Shown: positions 32,441-45,726 of the stretch, in pieces
Numbering within the stretch: the stretch's first letter is position 1
Layout of the letters: each line of letters opens with the position of its first letter
Assembly (NCBI GenBank): GCA_009746045.1
Contig: RPFO01000380.1
Coordinates: 2,055,899-2,105,187 of the forward strand
Length of the DNA stretch: 49,289 nucleotides
Origin: Mesostigma viride
Lineage: Eukaryota; Streptophyta; Mesostigmatophyceae; Mesostigmatales; Mesostigmataceae
Direction of reading: 5' to 3'
Notes under the pieces: generated by a model
Database searches by the model: none
Told to the model about the DNA's origin: nothing
The model's input: only the letters and a program-made list of their open reading frames with translations
Program-made: the position numbers and the translations under genes

Positions 32441-35400
32441 TCAATATGACTCCATGTACGTAGACAAGCCATGATGACCCCATGGGAGCCTGAATCCTCA
32501 TCATTAAATACATAAATGCCACCCATGTACGTAGACGGGCCATGATGACACCAATGGAGCCTGAATCCTCATCATTAATTACATAAATGCCAACCATGTA
32601 CATACACGGGCAATGATGACACCATGGGAGCCTGAATCCTCATCATTAATTACATAAATGCCAACCATGTACGTAGGCCAGCCATGATGACACTGTGGGA
32701 GCCTGAATCCTCATCATTAATTTCATACATGCCAACAACACGTAGACGGGCCATAATGACACCACGGGAGCCTGAATCCTGATCATTTTTTTTCTTTGAC
32801 ATCCATGTACGTAGGCCAGCCATGATGACACCATGGGAGCCTGAATCCTCATCATTTTTTTTCTGAGACATCCATGTACGTAGGCCAGCCATGATGACAC
32901 CATGGGAGCCTGAATCCTCATCATTAAATACATACATGCCATCCATGTACGTAGACAGGCCATGATGACACCATGGGAGCCTGAATCCTCATCATTTACT
33001 ATTCCTTGACATCCATGTACGTAGACGGGCCATGATGACACCATGGGAGCCTGAATCCTCATCATTTTTTTTTCTTTGACATCCATGTACATACGTAGGC
33101 CAGCCATGATGACACCAATGGAGCCTGAATCCTCATCATTAATTACATACATGCCATCCATGTACGTAGACAGGCCATGACATCTGACACCATGGGAGCC
33201 TGAATCCTCATCATTTACTATTCCTTGACATCCATGTACGTAGACGGGCCATGATGACACCATGGGAGCCTGAATCCTCATCATTTTTTTTTCTTTGACA
33301 TCCATGTACGTAGACGGGCCATGATGACACCATGGGAGCCTGAATCCTCATCATTAAATACATAAATGCCATCCATGTACGTAGGCCAGCCATGGAGACA
33401 CCATGGGAGCCTGAATCCTCATCATTAATTACATAAATGCCAACCATGTACGTAGACAAGCCATGATGACACCATGGGAGCCTGAATCCTCATCATTTAC
33501 TATTCCTTGACATCCATGTACGTAGACGGGCCATGATGACACCATGGGAGCCTGAATCCTCATCATTTTTTTTTTTCTTTGACATCCATGTACGTAGACG
33601 GGCCATGATGACACCATGGGAGCCTGAATCCTCATCATTAAATACATAAATGCCATCCATGTACGTAGGCCAGCCATGGAGACACCATGGGAGCCTGAAT
33701 CCTCCTCATTAATTACATAAATGCCAACCATGTACGTAGACAAGCCATGATGACACCATGGGAGCCTGAATCCTCATCATTTACTATTCCTTGACATCCA
33801 TGTACGTAGGCCAGCCATGATGACACCAATGGAGCCTGAATCCTCCTCGTTAATTACATAAATGCCAACCATGTACGTAGACAAGCCATGATGACACCAT
33901 GGGAGCCTGAATCCTCATCATTTACTATTCCTTGACATCCATGTACGTAGACGGGCCATGATGACACCATGGGAGCCTGAATCCTCTTCATTAATTACAT
34001 AAATGCCAACCATGTACGTAGACGGGCCATGATGACACCATGGGAGCCTGAATCCTCATCATTTTTTTATGAAACATCCATGTACGTAGGCCAGCCATGA
34101 TGACACCATGGGAGCCTGAATCCTCATCATTAATTACAAAATGCCAACCATGTACGTAGACGGGCCATGATGACACCATGGGAGCCTGAATCCTCATCAT
34201 TTTTTTTATGAGACATCCATGTACGTAGGCCAGCCATGATGACACCATGGGAGCCTGAATCCTCATCATTTTTTTTTCTTTGACATCCATGTACGTAGAC
34301 GGGCCATGATGACACCATGGGAGCCTGAATCCTCTTCATTAATTACATAAATGCCAACCATGTACGTAGACGGGCCATGATGACACCATGGGAGCCTGAA
34401 TCCTCATCATTAATTACATACATGCCAACAATGTAGGTAGACAAGCCATGATGACACCATGGGAGCCTGAATCCTCATCATTTATTTTATGAGACATCCA
34501 TGTACGTAGGCCAGCCATGATGACACCATGGGAGCCTGAATCCTCATCATTTCTTTTTCTTTGACATCCATGTACGTAGACAGGCCATGATGACACCATG
34601 GGAGCCTGAATCCTCCTCATTAATTACATACATGCCATCCATGTACGTACACGGGCCATGATGACACCATGGGAGCCTGAATCCTCATCATTTACTATTC
34701 CTTGACATCCATGTACGTAGGCCAGCCATGGAGACACCATGGGAGCCTGAATCCTCTTCATTTTTTTAATGAGAGGATTCAGGTTACATAAATGCCAACC
34801 ATGTAGGTAGACAAGCCATGATGACACCATGGGAGCCTGAATCCTCATCATTAAATACATAAATGCCATCCATGTACGTAGGCCAGCCATGGAGACACCA
34901 TGGGAGCCTGAATCCTCCTCATTAATTACATAAATGCCAACCATGTACGTAGACAAGCCATGATGACACCATGGGAGCCTGAATCCTCATCATTTACTAT
35001 TCCTTGACATCCATGTACGTAGGCCAGCCATGATGACACCAATGGAGCCTGAATCCTCCTCGTTAATTACATAAATGCCAACCATGTACGTAGACAAGCC
35101 ATGATGACACCATGGGAGCCTGAATCCTCATCATTTACTATTCCTTGACATCCATGTACGTAGACGGGCCATGATGACACCATGGGAGCCTGAATCCTCT
35201 TCATTAATTACATAAATGCCAACCATGTACGTAGACGGGCCATGATGACACCATGGGAGCCTGAATCCTCATCATTTTTTTTATGAAACATCCATGTACG
35301 TAGGCCAGCCATGATGACACCATGGGAGCCTGAATCCTCATCATTAATTACAAAAATGCCAACCATGTACGTAGACGGGCCATGATGACACCATGGGAGC

Positions 35401-38400
35401 CTGAATCCTCATCATTTTTTTATGAGACATCCATGTACGTAGGCCAGCCATGATGACACCATGGGAGCCTGAATCCTCATTATTTTTTTTTCTTTGACAT
35501 CCATGTACGTAGACGGGCCATGATGACACCATGGGAGCCTGAATCCTCATCATTAATTACATACATGCCAACAATGTAGGTAGACAAGCCATGATGACAC
35601 CATGGGAGCCTGAATCCTCATCATTTATTTTATGAGACATCCATGTACGTAGGCCAGCCATGATGACACCATGGGAGCCTGAATCCTCATCATTTTTTTT
35701 ATGAAACATCCATGTACGTAGGCCAGCCATGATGACACCATGGGAGCCTGAATCCTCATCATTAATTACAAAAATGCCAACCATGTACGTAGACGGGCCA
35801 TGATGACACCATGGGAGCCTGAATCCTCATCATTTTTTTTATGAGACATCCATGTACGTAGGCCAGCCATGATGACACCATGGGAGCCTGAATCCTCATC
35901 ATTTTTTTTTCTTTGACATCCATGTACGTAGACGGGCCATGATGACACCATGGGAGCCTGAATCCTCTTCATTAATTACATAAATGCCAACCATGTACGT
36001 AGACGGGCCATGATGACACCATGGGAGCCTGAATCCTCATCATTAATTACATACATGCCAACAATGTAGGTAGACAAGCCATGATGACACCATGGGAGCC
36101 TGAATCCTCATCATTTATTTTATGAGACATCCATGTACGTAGGCCAGCCATGATGACACCATGGGAGCCTGAATCCTCATCATTTCTTTTTCTTTGACAT
36201 CCATGTACGTAGACAGGCCATGATGACACCATGGGAGCCTGAATCCTCCTCATTAATTACATACATGCCATCCATGTACGTACACGGGCCATGATGACAC
36301 CATGGGAGCCTGAATCCTCATCATTTACTATTCCTTGACATCCATGTACGTAGGCCAGCCATGGAGACACCATGGGAGCCTGAATCCTCTTCATTTTTTT
36401 AATGAGAGGATTCAGGTTACATAAATGCCAACCATGTAGGTAGACAAGCCATGATGACACCATGGGAGCCTGAATCCTCATCATTAAATACATAAATGCC
36501 ATCCATGTACGTAGGCCAGCCATGGAGACACCATGGGAGCCTGAATCCTCCTCATTAATTACATAAATGCCAACCATGTACGTAGACAAGCCATGATGAC
36601 ACCATGGGAGCCTGAATCCTCATCATTTACTATTCCTTGACATCCATGTACGTAGGCCAGCCATGATGACACCAATGGAGCCTGAATCCTCCTCGTTAAT
36701 TACATAAATGCCAACCATGTACGTAGACAAGCCATGATGACACCATGGGAGCCTGAATCCTCATCATTTACTATTCCTTGACATCCATGTACGTAGACGG
36801 GCCATGATGACACCATGGGAGCCTGAATCCTCTTCATTAATTACATAAATGCCAACCATGTACGTAGACGGGCCATGATGACACCATGGGAGCCTGAATC
36901 CTCATCATTTTTTTTATGAAACATCCATGTACGTAGGCCAGCCATGATGACACCATGGGAGCCTGAATCCTCATCATTAATTACAAAAATGCCAACCATG
37001 TACGTAGACGGGCCATGATGACACCATGGGAGCCTGAATCCTCATCATTTTTTTTATGAGACATCCATGTACGTAGGCCAGCCATGATGACACCATGGGA
37101 GCCTGAATCCTCATCATTTTTTTTCTTTGACATCCATGTACGTAGACGGGCCATGATGACACCATGGGAGCCTGAATCCTCATCATTAATTACATACATG
37201 CCAACAATGTAGGTAGACAAGCCATGATGACACCATGGGAGCCTGAATCCTCATCATTTATTTTATGAGACATCCATGTACGTAGGCCAGCCATGATGAC
37301 ACCATGGGAGCCTGAATCCTCATCATTTCTTTTTCTTTGACATCCATGTACGTAGACAGGCCATGATGACACCATGGGAGCCTGAATCCTCCTCATTATT
37401 TACATACATGCCATCCATGTACGTACACGGGCCATGATGACACCATGGGAGCCTGAATCCTCATCATTTACTATTCCTTGACATCCATGTACGTAGGCCA
37501 GCCATGGAGACACCATGGGAGCCTGAATCCTCTTCATTTTTTTAATGAGAGGATTCAGGTTACATAAATGCCAACCATGTAGGTAGACAAGCCATGATGA
37601 CACCATGGGAGCCTGAATCCTCATCATTAAATACATAAATGCCATCCATGTACGTAGGCCAGCCATGGAGACACCATGGGAGCCTGAATCCTCCTCATTA
37701 ATTACATAAATGCCAACCATGTACGTAGACAAGCCATGATGACACCATGGGAGCCTGAATCCTCATCATTTACTATTCCTTGACATCCATGTACGTAGGC
37801 CAGCCATGATGACACCAATGGAGCCTGAATCCTCCTCGTTAATTACATAAATGCCAACCATGTACGTAGACAAGCCATGATGACACCATGGGAGCCTGAA
37901 TCCTCATCATTTACTATTCCTTGACATCCATGTACGTAGACGGGCCATGATGACACCATGGGAGCCTGAATCCTCTTCATTAATTACATAAATGCCAACC
38001 ATGTACGTAGACGGGCCATGATGACACCATGGGAGCCTGAATCCTCATCATTTTTTTTATGAAACATCCATGTACGTAGGCCAGCCATGATGACACCATG
38101 GGAGCCTGAATCCTCATCATTAATTACAAAAATGCCAACCATGTACGTAGACGGGCCATGATGACACCATGGGAGCCTGAATCCTCATCATTTTTTTTAT
38201 GAGACATCCATGTACGTAGGCCAGCCATGATGACACCATGGGAGCCTGAATCCTCATCATTTTTTTTTCTTTGACATCCATGTACGTAGACGGGCCATGA
38301 TGACACCATGGGAGCCTGAATCCTCATCATTAATTACATACATGCCAACAATGTAGGTAGACAAGCCATGATGACACCATGGGAGCCTGAATCCTCATCA

Positions 38401-40248
38401 TTTATTTTATGAGACATCCATGTACGTAGGCCAGCCATGATGACACCATGGGAGCCTGAATCCTCATCATTTCTTTTTCTTTGACATCCATGTACGTAGA
38501 CAGGCCATGATGACACCATGGGAGCCTGAATCCTCCTCATTAATTACATACATGCCATCCATGTACGTACACGGGCCATGATGACACCATGGGAGCCTCA
38601 GAATCCTCATCATTTACTATTCCTTGACATCCATGTACGTAGGCCAGCCATGGAGACACCATGGGAGCCTGAATCCTCTTCATTTTTTTAATGAGAGGAT
38701 TCAGGTTACATAAATGCCAACCATGTAGGTAGACAAGCCATGATGACACCATGGGAGCCTGAATCCTCATCATTAAATACATAAATGCCATCCATGTACG
38801 TAGGCCAGCCATGGAGACACCATGGGAGCCTGAATCCTCCTCATTAATTACATAAATGCCAACCATGTACGTAGACAAGCCATGATGACACCATGGGAGC
38901 CTGAATCCTCATCATTTACTATTCCTTGACATCCATGTACGTAGGCCAGCCATGATGACACCAATGGAGCCTGAATCCTCCTCGTTAATTACATAAATGC
39001 CAACCATGTACGTAGACAAGCCATGATGACACCATGGGAGCCTGAATCCTCATCATTTACTATTCCTTGACATCCATGTACGTAGACGGGCCATGATGAC
39101 ACCATGGGAGCCTGAATCCTCTTCATTAATTACATAAATGCCAACCATGTACGTAGACGGGCCATGATGACACCATGGGAGCCTGAATCCTCATCATTTT
39201 TTTTATGAAACATCCATGTACGTAGGCCAGCCATGATGACACCATGGGAGCCTGAATCCTCATCATTAATTACAAAAATGCCAACCATGTACGTAGACGG
39301 GCCATGATGACACCATGGGAGCCTGAATCCTCATCATTTTTTTTATGAGACATCCATGTACGTAGGCCAGCCATGATGACACCATGGGAGCCTGAATCCT
39401 CATCATTTTTTTTTCTTTGACATCCATGTACGTAGACGGGCCATGATGACACCATGGGAGCCTGAATCCTCTTCATTAATTACATAAATGCCAACCATGT
39501 ACGTAGACGGGCCATGATGACACCATGGGAGCCTGAATCCTCATCATTTTTTTTATGAAACATCCATGTACGTAGGCCAGCCATGATGACACCATGGGAG
39601 CCTGAATCCTCATCATTAATTACAAAAATCCCAACCATGTACGTAGACGGGCCATGATGACACCATGGGAGCCTGAATCCTCATCATTAATTACATAAAT
39701 GCCATCCATGTACGTAGACGGGCCATGATGACACCATGGGAGCCTGAATCCTCATCATTAATTACATACTTGCCATTCATGTACGTAGACGGGCCATGGA
39801 GACACCATGGGAGCCTGAATCCTCTTCATTTTCTTAATGAGAGGATTCAGGTTACATAAATGCCATCCATGTACGTAGACGGGCCATGATGACACCATGG
39901 GAGCCTGAATCCTCATAATTAAATACATAAATGCCATCCATGTACGTAGGCCAGCCATGGAGACACCATGGGAGCCTGAATCCTCCTCATTAATTACATA
40001 AATGCCAACCATGTACGTAGACAAGCCATGATGACACCATGGGAGCCTGAATCCTCATCATTTACTATTCCTTGACATCCATGTACGTAGGCCAGCCATG
40101 ATGACACCAATGGAGCCTGAATCCTCTTCATTTTTTTAATGAGAGGATTCAGGTTACATAAATGCCAACCATGTAGGTAGACAAGCCATGATGACACCAT
40201 GGGAGCCTGAATCCTCATCATTAAATACATAAATGCCATCCATGTAAT
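32441..40248 (+). repeat. Left array of ~70-bp units, about 110 copies
   Basis: Units are about 66-73 bp. They share atgtacgtagac, gccatgatgacaccatggga and gcctgaatcctcatcatt, followed by one of several interchangeable linkers: taattacataaatgccaacc, tactattccttgacatcc, tttttttctttgacatcc or tttttatgagacatcc. Much of 34.7-39.8 kb is arranged in a higher-order period of about 1145 bp. Open frames seen through it on the minus strand (repeating NDEDSGSHGVIMAGLRTWM) are a by-product of the unit length and I do not call them genes. Confidence 0.95.
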
Positions 40249-43195
40249 TAATGATGAGGATTCAGGCTCCCATGGTGTCATCATGGCTTGTCTACGTACA
40301 TGGTTGGCATTTATGTAATTTATGAGGAGGATTCAGGCTCCCATGGTGTCTCCATGGCTGGCCTACGTACATGGTTGGCATTTATGTAATTCATGAGGAG
40401 GATTTAGGCTCCCATGGTGTCATCATGGCTGGCCTACGTACATGGATGGCATGTACTTTTTTAATGATGAGGATTCAGGCTCCCATGGTGTCATCATGGC
40501 CCGTCTACGTACATGAATGGCATTTATGTAATTAATGATGAGGATTCAGGCTCCCATGGTGTCATCATGGCCCGTCTACGTACATGGATGGCATTTATGT
40601 AATTAATGATGAGGATTCAGGCTCCCATGGGGTCATCATGGCTTGTCTACGTACCTGGTTGGCATTTATGTAATTAATGAGGAGGATTCAGGCTCCCATG
40701 GTGTCATCATGGCCCGTCTACGTACATGGATGTCAAGGAATAGTAAATGATGAGGATTCAGGCTCCCATGGTGTCATCATCGCCTGTGTACGTACATGGA
40801 TGGCATTTATGTAATTAATGATGAGGATTCAGGCTCCCATGGTGTCATCATGGCTTGTCTACGTACATGGTTGGCATTTATGTAATTCATGAGGAGGATT
40901 TAGGCTCCCATGGTGTCATCATGGCTGGCCTACGTACATGGATGGCATGTACTTTTTTAATGATGAGGATTCAGGCTCCCATGGTGTCATCATGGCCCGT
41001 CTACGTACATGAATGGCATTTATGTAATTAATGATGAGGATTCAGGCTCCCATGGTGTCATCATGGCCCGTCTACGTACATGGATGGCATTTATGTAATT
41101 AATGATGAGGATTCAGGCTCCCATGGTGTCATCATGGCCCGTCTACGTACATGGATGGCATTTATGTAATTAATGATGAGGATTCAGGCTCCCATGGGGT
41201 CATCATGGCTTGTCTACGTACCTGGTTGGCATTTATGTAATTAATGAGGAGGATTCAGGCTCCCATGGTGTCATCATGGCTGGCCTACGTACATGGATGT
41301 CAAAGAAAAAAAATGATGAGGATTCAGGCTCCCATGGTGTCATCATGGCTGGCCTACGTATGTACATGGATGTCTCATTAAAAAATGATGAGGATTCAGG
41401 CTCCCATGGTGTCATCATGGCTTGTCTACCTACATTGTTGGCATGTATGTAATTAATGATGAGGATTCAGGCTCCCATGGTGTCATCATGGCCCGTCTAC
41501 GTACATGGTTGGCATTTATGTAATTAATGATGAGGATTCAGGCTCCCATGGTGTCATCATGGCCTGTCTACGTACATGGATGGCATGTATGTATTTAATG
41601 ATGAGGATTCAGGCTCCCATGGTGTCATCATGGCTGGCCTACGTACATGGATGTCTCAGAAAAAAATGATGAGGATTCAGGCTCCCATGGTGTCATCATG
41701 GCCCGTCTACGTACATGGATGTCAAGGAATAGTAAATGATGAGGATTCAGGCTCCCATGGTGTCATCATCGCCTGTGTACGTACATGGATGGCATTTATG
41801 TAATTAATGATGAGGATTCAGGCTCCCATGGTGTCATCATGGCTTGTCTACGTACATGGTTGGCATTTATGTAATTCATGAGGAGGATTTAGGCTCCCAT
41901 GGTGTCATCATGGCTGGCCTACGTACATGGATGGCATGTACTTTTTTAATGATGAGGATTCAGGCTCCCATGGTGTCATCATGGCCCGTCTACGTACATG
42001 AATGGCATTTATGTAATTAATGATGAGGATTCAGGCTCCCATGGTGTCATCATGGCCCGTCTACGTACATGGATGGCATTTATGTAATTAATGATGAGGA
42101 TTCAGGCTCCCATGGTGTCATCATGGCCCGTCTACGTACATGGATGGCATTTATGTAATTAATGATGAGGATTCAGGCTCCCATGGGGTCATCATGGCTT
42201 GTCTACGTACCTGGTTGGCATTTATGTAATTAATGAGGAGGATTCAGGCTCCCATGGTGTCATCATGGCTGGCCTACGTACATGGATGTCAAAGAAAAAA
42301 AAATGATGAGGATTCAGGCTCCCATGGTGTCATCATGGCTGGCCTACGTATGTACATGGATGTCTCATTAAAAAAATGATGAGGATTCAGGCTCCCATGG
42401 TGTCATCATGGCTTGTCTACCTACATTGTTGGCATGTATGTAATTAATGATGAGGATTCAGGCTCCCATGGTGTCATCATGGCCCGTCTACGTACATGGA
42501 TGTCAAAGAAAAAAAAATGACGAGGATTCAGGCTCCCATGGTGTCATCATGGCTGGCCTACGTACATGGATGTCTCATAAAAAAAATGATGAGGATTCAG
42601 GCTCCCATGGTGTCATCATGGCCCGTCTACGTACATGGTTGGCATTTATGTAATTAATGATGAGGATTCAGGCTCCCATGGTGTCATCATGGCCTGTCTA
42701 CGTACATGGATGGCATGTATGTATTTAATGATGAGGATTCAGGCTCCCATGGTGTCATCATGGCTGGCCTACGTACATGGATGTCTCAGAAAAAAAATGA
42801 TGAGGATTCAGGCTCCCATGGTGTCATCATGGCTGGCCTACGTACATGGATGTCTCATAAAATAAATGATGAGGATTCAGGCTCCCGTGGTGTCATTATG
42901 GCCCGTCTACGTGTTGTTGGCATGTATGAAATTAATGATGAGGATTCAGGCTCCCATAGTGTCATCATGGCTGGCCTACGTACATGGTTGGCATTTATGT
43001 ATTTAATAATGAGGATTCAGGCTCCCATGGTGTCATCATTGCCCGTGTATGTACATGGTTGGCATTTATGTAATTAATGATGAGGATTCAGGCTCCATTG
43101 GTGTCATCATGGCCCGTCTACGTACATGGGTGGCATTTATGTATTTAATGATGAGGATTTAGGCTCCCATGGGGTCATCATGGCTTGTCTACGTA
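40249..43195 (-). repeat. Right array of ~70-bp units in inverted orientation, about 42 copies
   Basis: The same unit family as the left array, but every unit is reverse-complemented (tgatgaggattcaggctccc, then atggtgtcatcatgg, then gtctacgtacatgg). A block beginning aattcatgaggaggatttag recurs at about 40390, 40886 and 41873, so this arm also has higher-order repeats (about 0.5 and 1.0 kb) that differ from those of the left arm. Confidence 0.95.
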
Positions 43196-43475
43196 CATGG
43201 AGTCATATTGATTCATGGAACAATGAGATACCATTCTTAATTGAAAATTGTTCTTGATACTTTCACATGCATGCCCGGAATCGTGAATTTGTGCGGGTTT
43301 CCATGATGACAATCCTCATTGAATTCTTGAGCACACAATATTGAGCAATTTAGGGGCACTTCGGCAATGTTGACCATTTTCATTCATGATAAAATTAACA
43401 TTATGCAATAAATACATATTCCACTCATTTTAATAAACCATGCAAAAACTTTACAAGCACGCTCAAGCTAGGGGT
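43196..43475. repeat. Right inner unique block of the foldback
   Basis: Inverted counterpart of 32179-32440, including gtcatattgattcatggaac and the stretch that ends at the minisatellite. One short deletion is visible (acattatgcaataaat against the longer left form). Confidence 0.85.
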
Positions 43476-43612
43476 GGGCTGGCATGCACGCGTGGGTGTG
43501 GGGGTGGGCTGGCATGCATGCGTGGGTGTGGGGGGGCCGGGGCCGGGGCTAGCATGCATGCGTGGGTGTGGGGGTGGGCTAGCATGCATGCGTGGGTGTG
43601 GGGGGGGGCTAG
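43476..43612. repeat. Right GCATGC minisatellite, about 5 copies
   Basis: Inverted form of the left minisatellite with only about five units. One unit carries an extra ggggccggggccgggg insertion. Confidence 0.92.
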
Positions 43613-44794
43613 CACGCCCCACCCCTCCATCGGCACAGCCAGCCTTGTGAGTCTACCCTTAACAACAAGGCTGGTAGGACGACACGCCTGAGCAGCATAT
43701 GTCATGCCTATCTCAGGCTAATAATGTGTGATTTTGTGCCAACAACCAAGTTGTTCCACCCAACAACACATTATAAACCCTCTTCCAAAATGCCCAACAA
43801 GCCGGACACGTGGAGGACCACACACGCAGTATATAAAGAGAAAATAAGCTGACTTTTTATCCAGCCAACCTGTGGCTAGCTGCTCTGGTTAGCATGACAA
43901 ATGCTAACATTTACTCAGTGGGAAAGGTGAAGAGACCATTGGAACAGCCTACCTGACGCATGTGCCACCAAAGCATTGTGTCCCGCAAAATGCACACTGC
44001 CTCCTTTCTAACAAGCACGAGCCGCTCTCTTTAGGAGACAGGTGCCAGCTCGTCAGTGTCTGGGGAAAATGATGCCGCTGCTTAGGAAGACCGCGTGAAT
44101 TTCCTCGAACACAACTGTCTATAAAGCAAAAGAAATTTCAGAGAAGCATGGAAATAAAAGCATTACACCTTCCCGACAGGTTGTGGGCCACGCGCTGCAG
44201 CAAGCCAGCCACGTCACAGACGAACTTGCTTAAAAACATCCAGGAATCCAGCGATGCAGCGCCAGGACCCGCAACTTCATGGCTGCATCTGGCCGGAAAG
44301 AAGGCAAAAAGCTTACGCTCAACGAGGTAAGAAAGCAGGAAAGCGCTATCTTAGGACGTTTAATACAAGAACGTACCATAACGGGCATTTATTCGTGCCC
44401 AGGCGCACAAGAAAGGCCACCCTTTCATGGAGAGGTCGGGCGCGCATGGCGCAGGCCTAATGTTATCTTACCGCAAAATGACGGGAAAGGTAAAGATAGC
44501 AGCGGGAATTTTTACGGCTTTAGAAACATCATTAAACTAGCTTCCATTAGGACCATCAAAACTGGCAACAATCGACAATCACACCTGCAGGCATCCATTA
44601 TACTTTATTCATCCCGACAGAAATTCAGGCCGGACCCCCCCTGCCGATGGTAAAGAAAAAGAGCCCGCGACATTATAGATCGCAACTATCCCACCATAAA
44701 TTAGAATCAGTAACTAATTTTCTCCAAGAATCGAGCATTTTTTCTGCTTTCCGCGAGCCAGATTTGTCACGTTTCGTCTAAAAGCAGTCGCCAT
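43613..44794 (-). repeat. Right terminal arm of the foldback
   Basis: Inverted counterpart of 30501-31690. It contains an open frame of 124 codons (44279-44653, plus strand) that aligns with the open frame of the left arm over most of its length (shared words TQERTITGIYSCPGAQE in the left, with I for T in the right, and ILPQNDGKGKDSSGNFYGF in both). Confidence 0.85.
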
Positions 44795-45726
44795 GGCCAC
44801 TTCCGCAAGGGGTGCGCGCACCGTGCACCCACTTTTCACGGTACGGAGGGTACCGCGGAATTTTTTTGGCGCGGAAAATATTCGCCGCCAAAAATTAACC
44901 ATGCATGCATGCCCGTCGTCTCCAAACATTGCATTACATGCACGTGACGGCGTGTTCCCTCGGTCATGGTGCGCGGCGGTGCCAGCTGGACTGATGTCAT
45001 GCCCTCCACGTAGGCTCGTTCTACATTTCAGAACTGATCCATGGCGCATAATTAGAATTTTGGAAGGTAGAATCAGGTTCTGAAGGTTCTACATAGTAGC
45101 CTAGTAAGGGTACACTAACATGTAGCCCAGTAGTTACTAATCCTGCGATCATGACGGAATATACATGTAGTGATACTAATCGATACATGTAGTACACATG
45201 GTTGGCGCACAGAATGTTGTACAACCTGCCCTACATGTCGGAAAAACGCACACTCTGACAAACGTGATTGGAATATATTGTACAACATCATCACTAACGC
45301 TACATCCGGAACTGTTCTAGTGAATAGCATTACAATGTACTCCCCCGGCAGGTGTGGGTGCCCGAGTACTTGGAGTCTGAACACGCAGTGTCGACTCCTA
45401 TTGGTGCAAAGGCATTTTTGTCGTCTCTTCATTTTTTTTTCTCCGTTACCACTATATATTGTACAATAGCATGTAGAATGGTACATCCAGAACTGTTCGA
45501 GCGAATAGCAGGGGGATCTACACCCCCGGTGGGGATCTACACCCTACTCCAATACCTGGATGAGACCGGCAGTCGCCGTGTCGAATCCTTTTCGCGGCAT
45601 GTCAGTTTTCAGGGTTCTTTTTTTTTTGTTTTTTTCCCTTTTTTTTTTTTTTCTCCATTTTTACAAATCAGATTTTTCAGAACAGTGCATACGGCTAAGC
45701 TTTCATTTCGCAAGACAATTCTTACG
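44795..45726. other. Non-coding stretch between two foldback elements
   Basis: I see no gene. An E2F-like tttggcgcggaaa lies at about 44865. The words gaactgttctagtgaatagc (about 45310) and gaactgttcgagcgaatagc (about 45491) are related to the core of the small foldback element downstream, so this stretch holds fragments of that family. T-rich tracts lie at 45617-45655. Confidence 0.5.

Larger units (their letters stand above)
30501..44794. mobile_element. Giant foldback-like element, 14.3 kb, all inverted repeat
   Basis: The sequence from 30501 inward is repeated in inverted orientation from 44794 inward. Both arms hold, in order, about 1.2 kb of unique sequence, a ~28-bp minisatellite, about 0.26 kb of unique sequence, and a long array of ~70-bp units. 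The array reverses orientation at about 40248 without a loop. Similarity stops sharply at both outer ends (atggcggtgactgcc on the left, cagtcgccat on the right), and the flanks differ. This is the design of foldback transposons such as Drosophila FB/Galileo: long inverted termini with internal tandem repeats and no required coding core. I could not find a target-site duplication, so an inverted duplication by breakage or an assembly artefact remain possible. Confidence 0.7.

Noticed and set aside
32650-43077. Many open frames encoding repeats such as NDEDSGSHGVIMAGLRTWM.
   Set aside because: They follow from the ~70-bp satellite unit, which happens to lack stops in one frame. They occur on opposite strands in the two arms and switch frame whenever the unit length changes.
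32441-43195. A CRISPR-like array, given regular repeats of similar length.
   Set aside because: The units are contiguous with a few shared linker variants, not unique spacers, and the setting is a eukaryotic nuclear genome.
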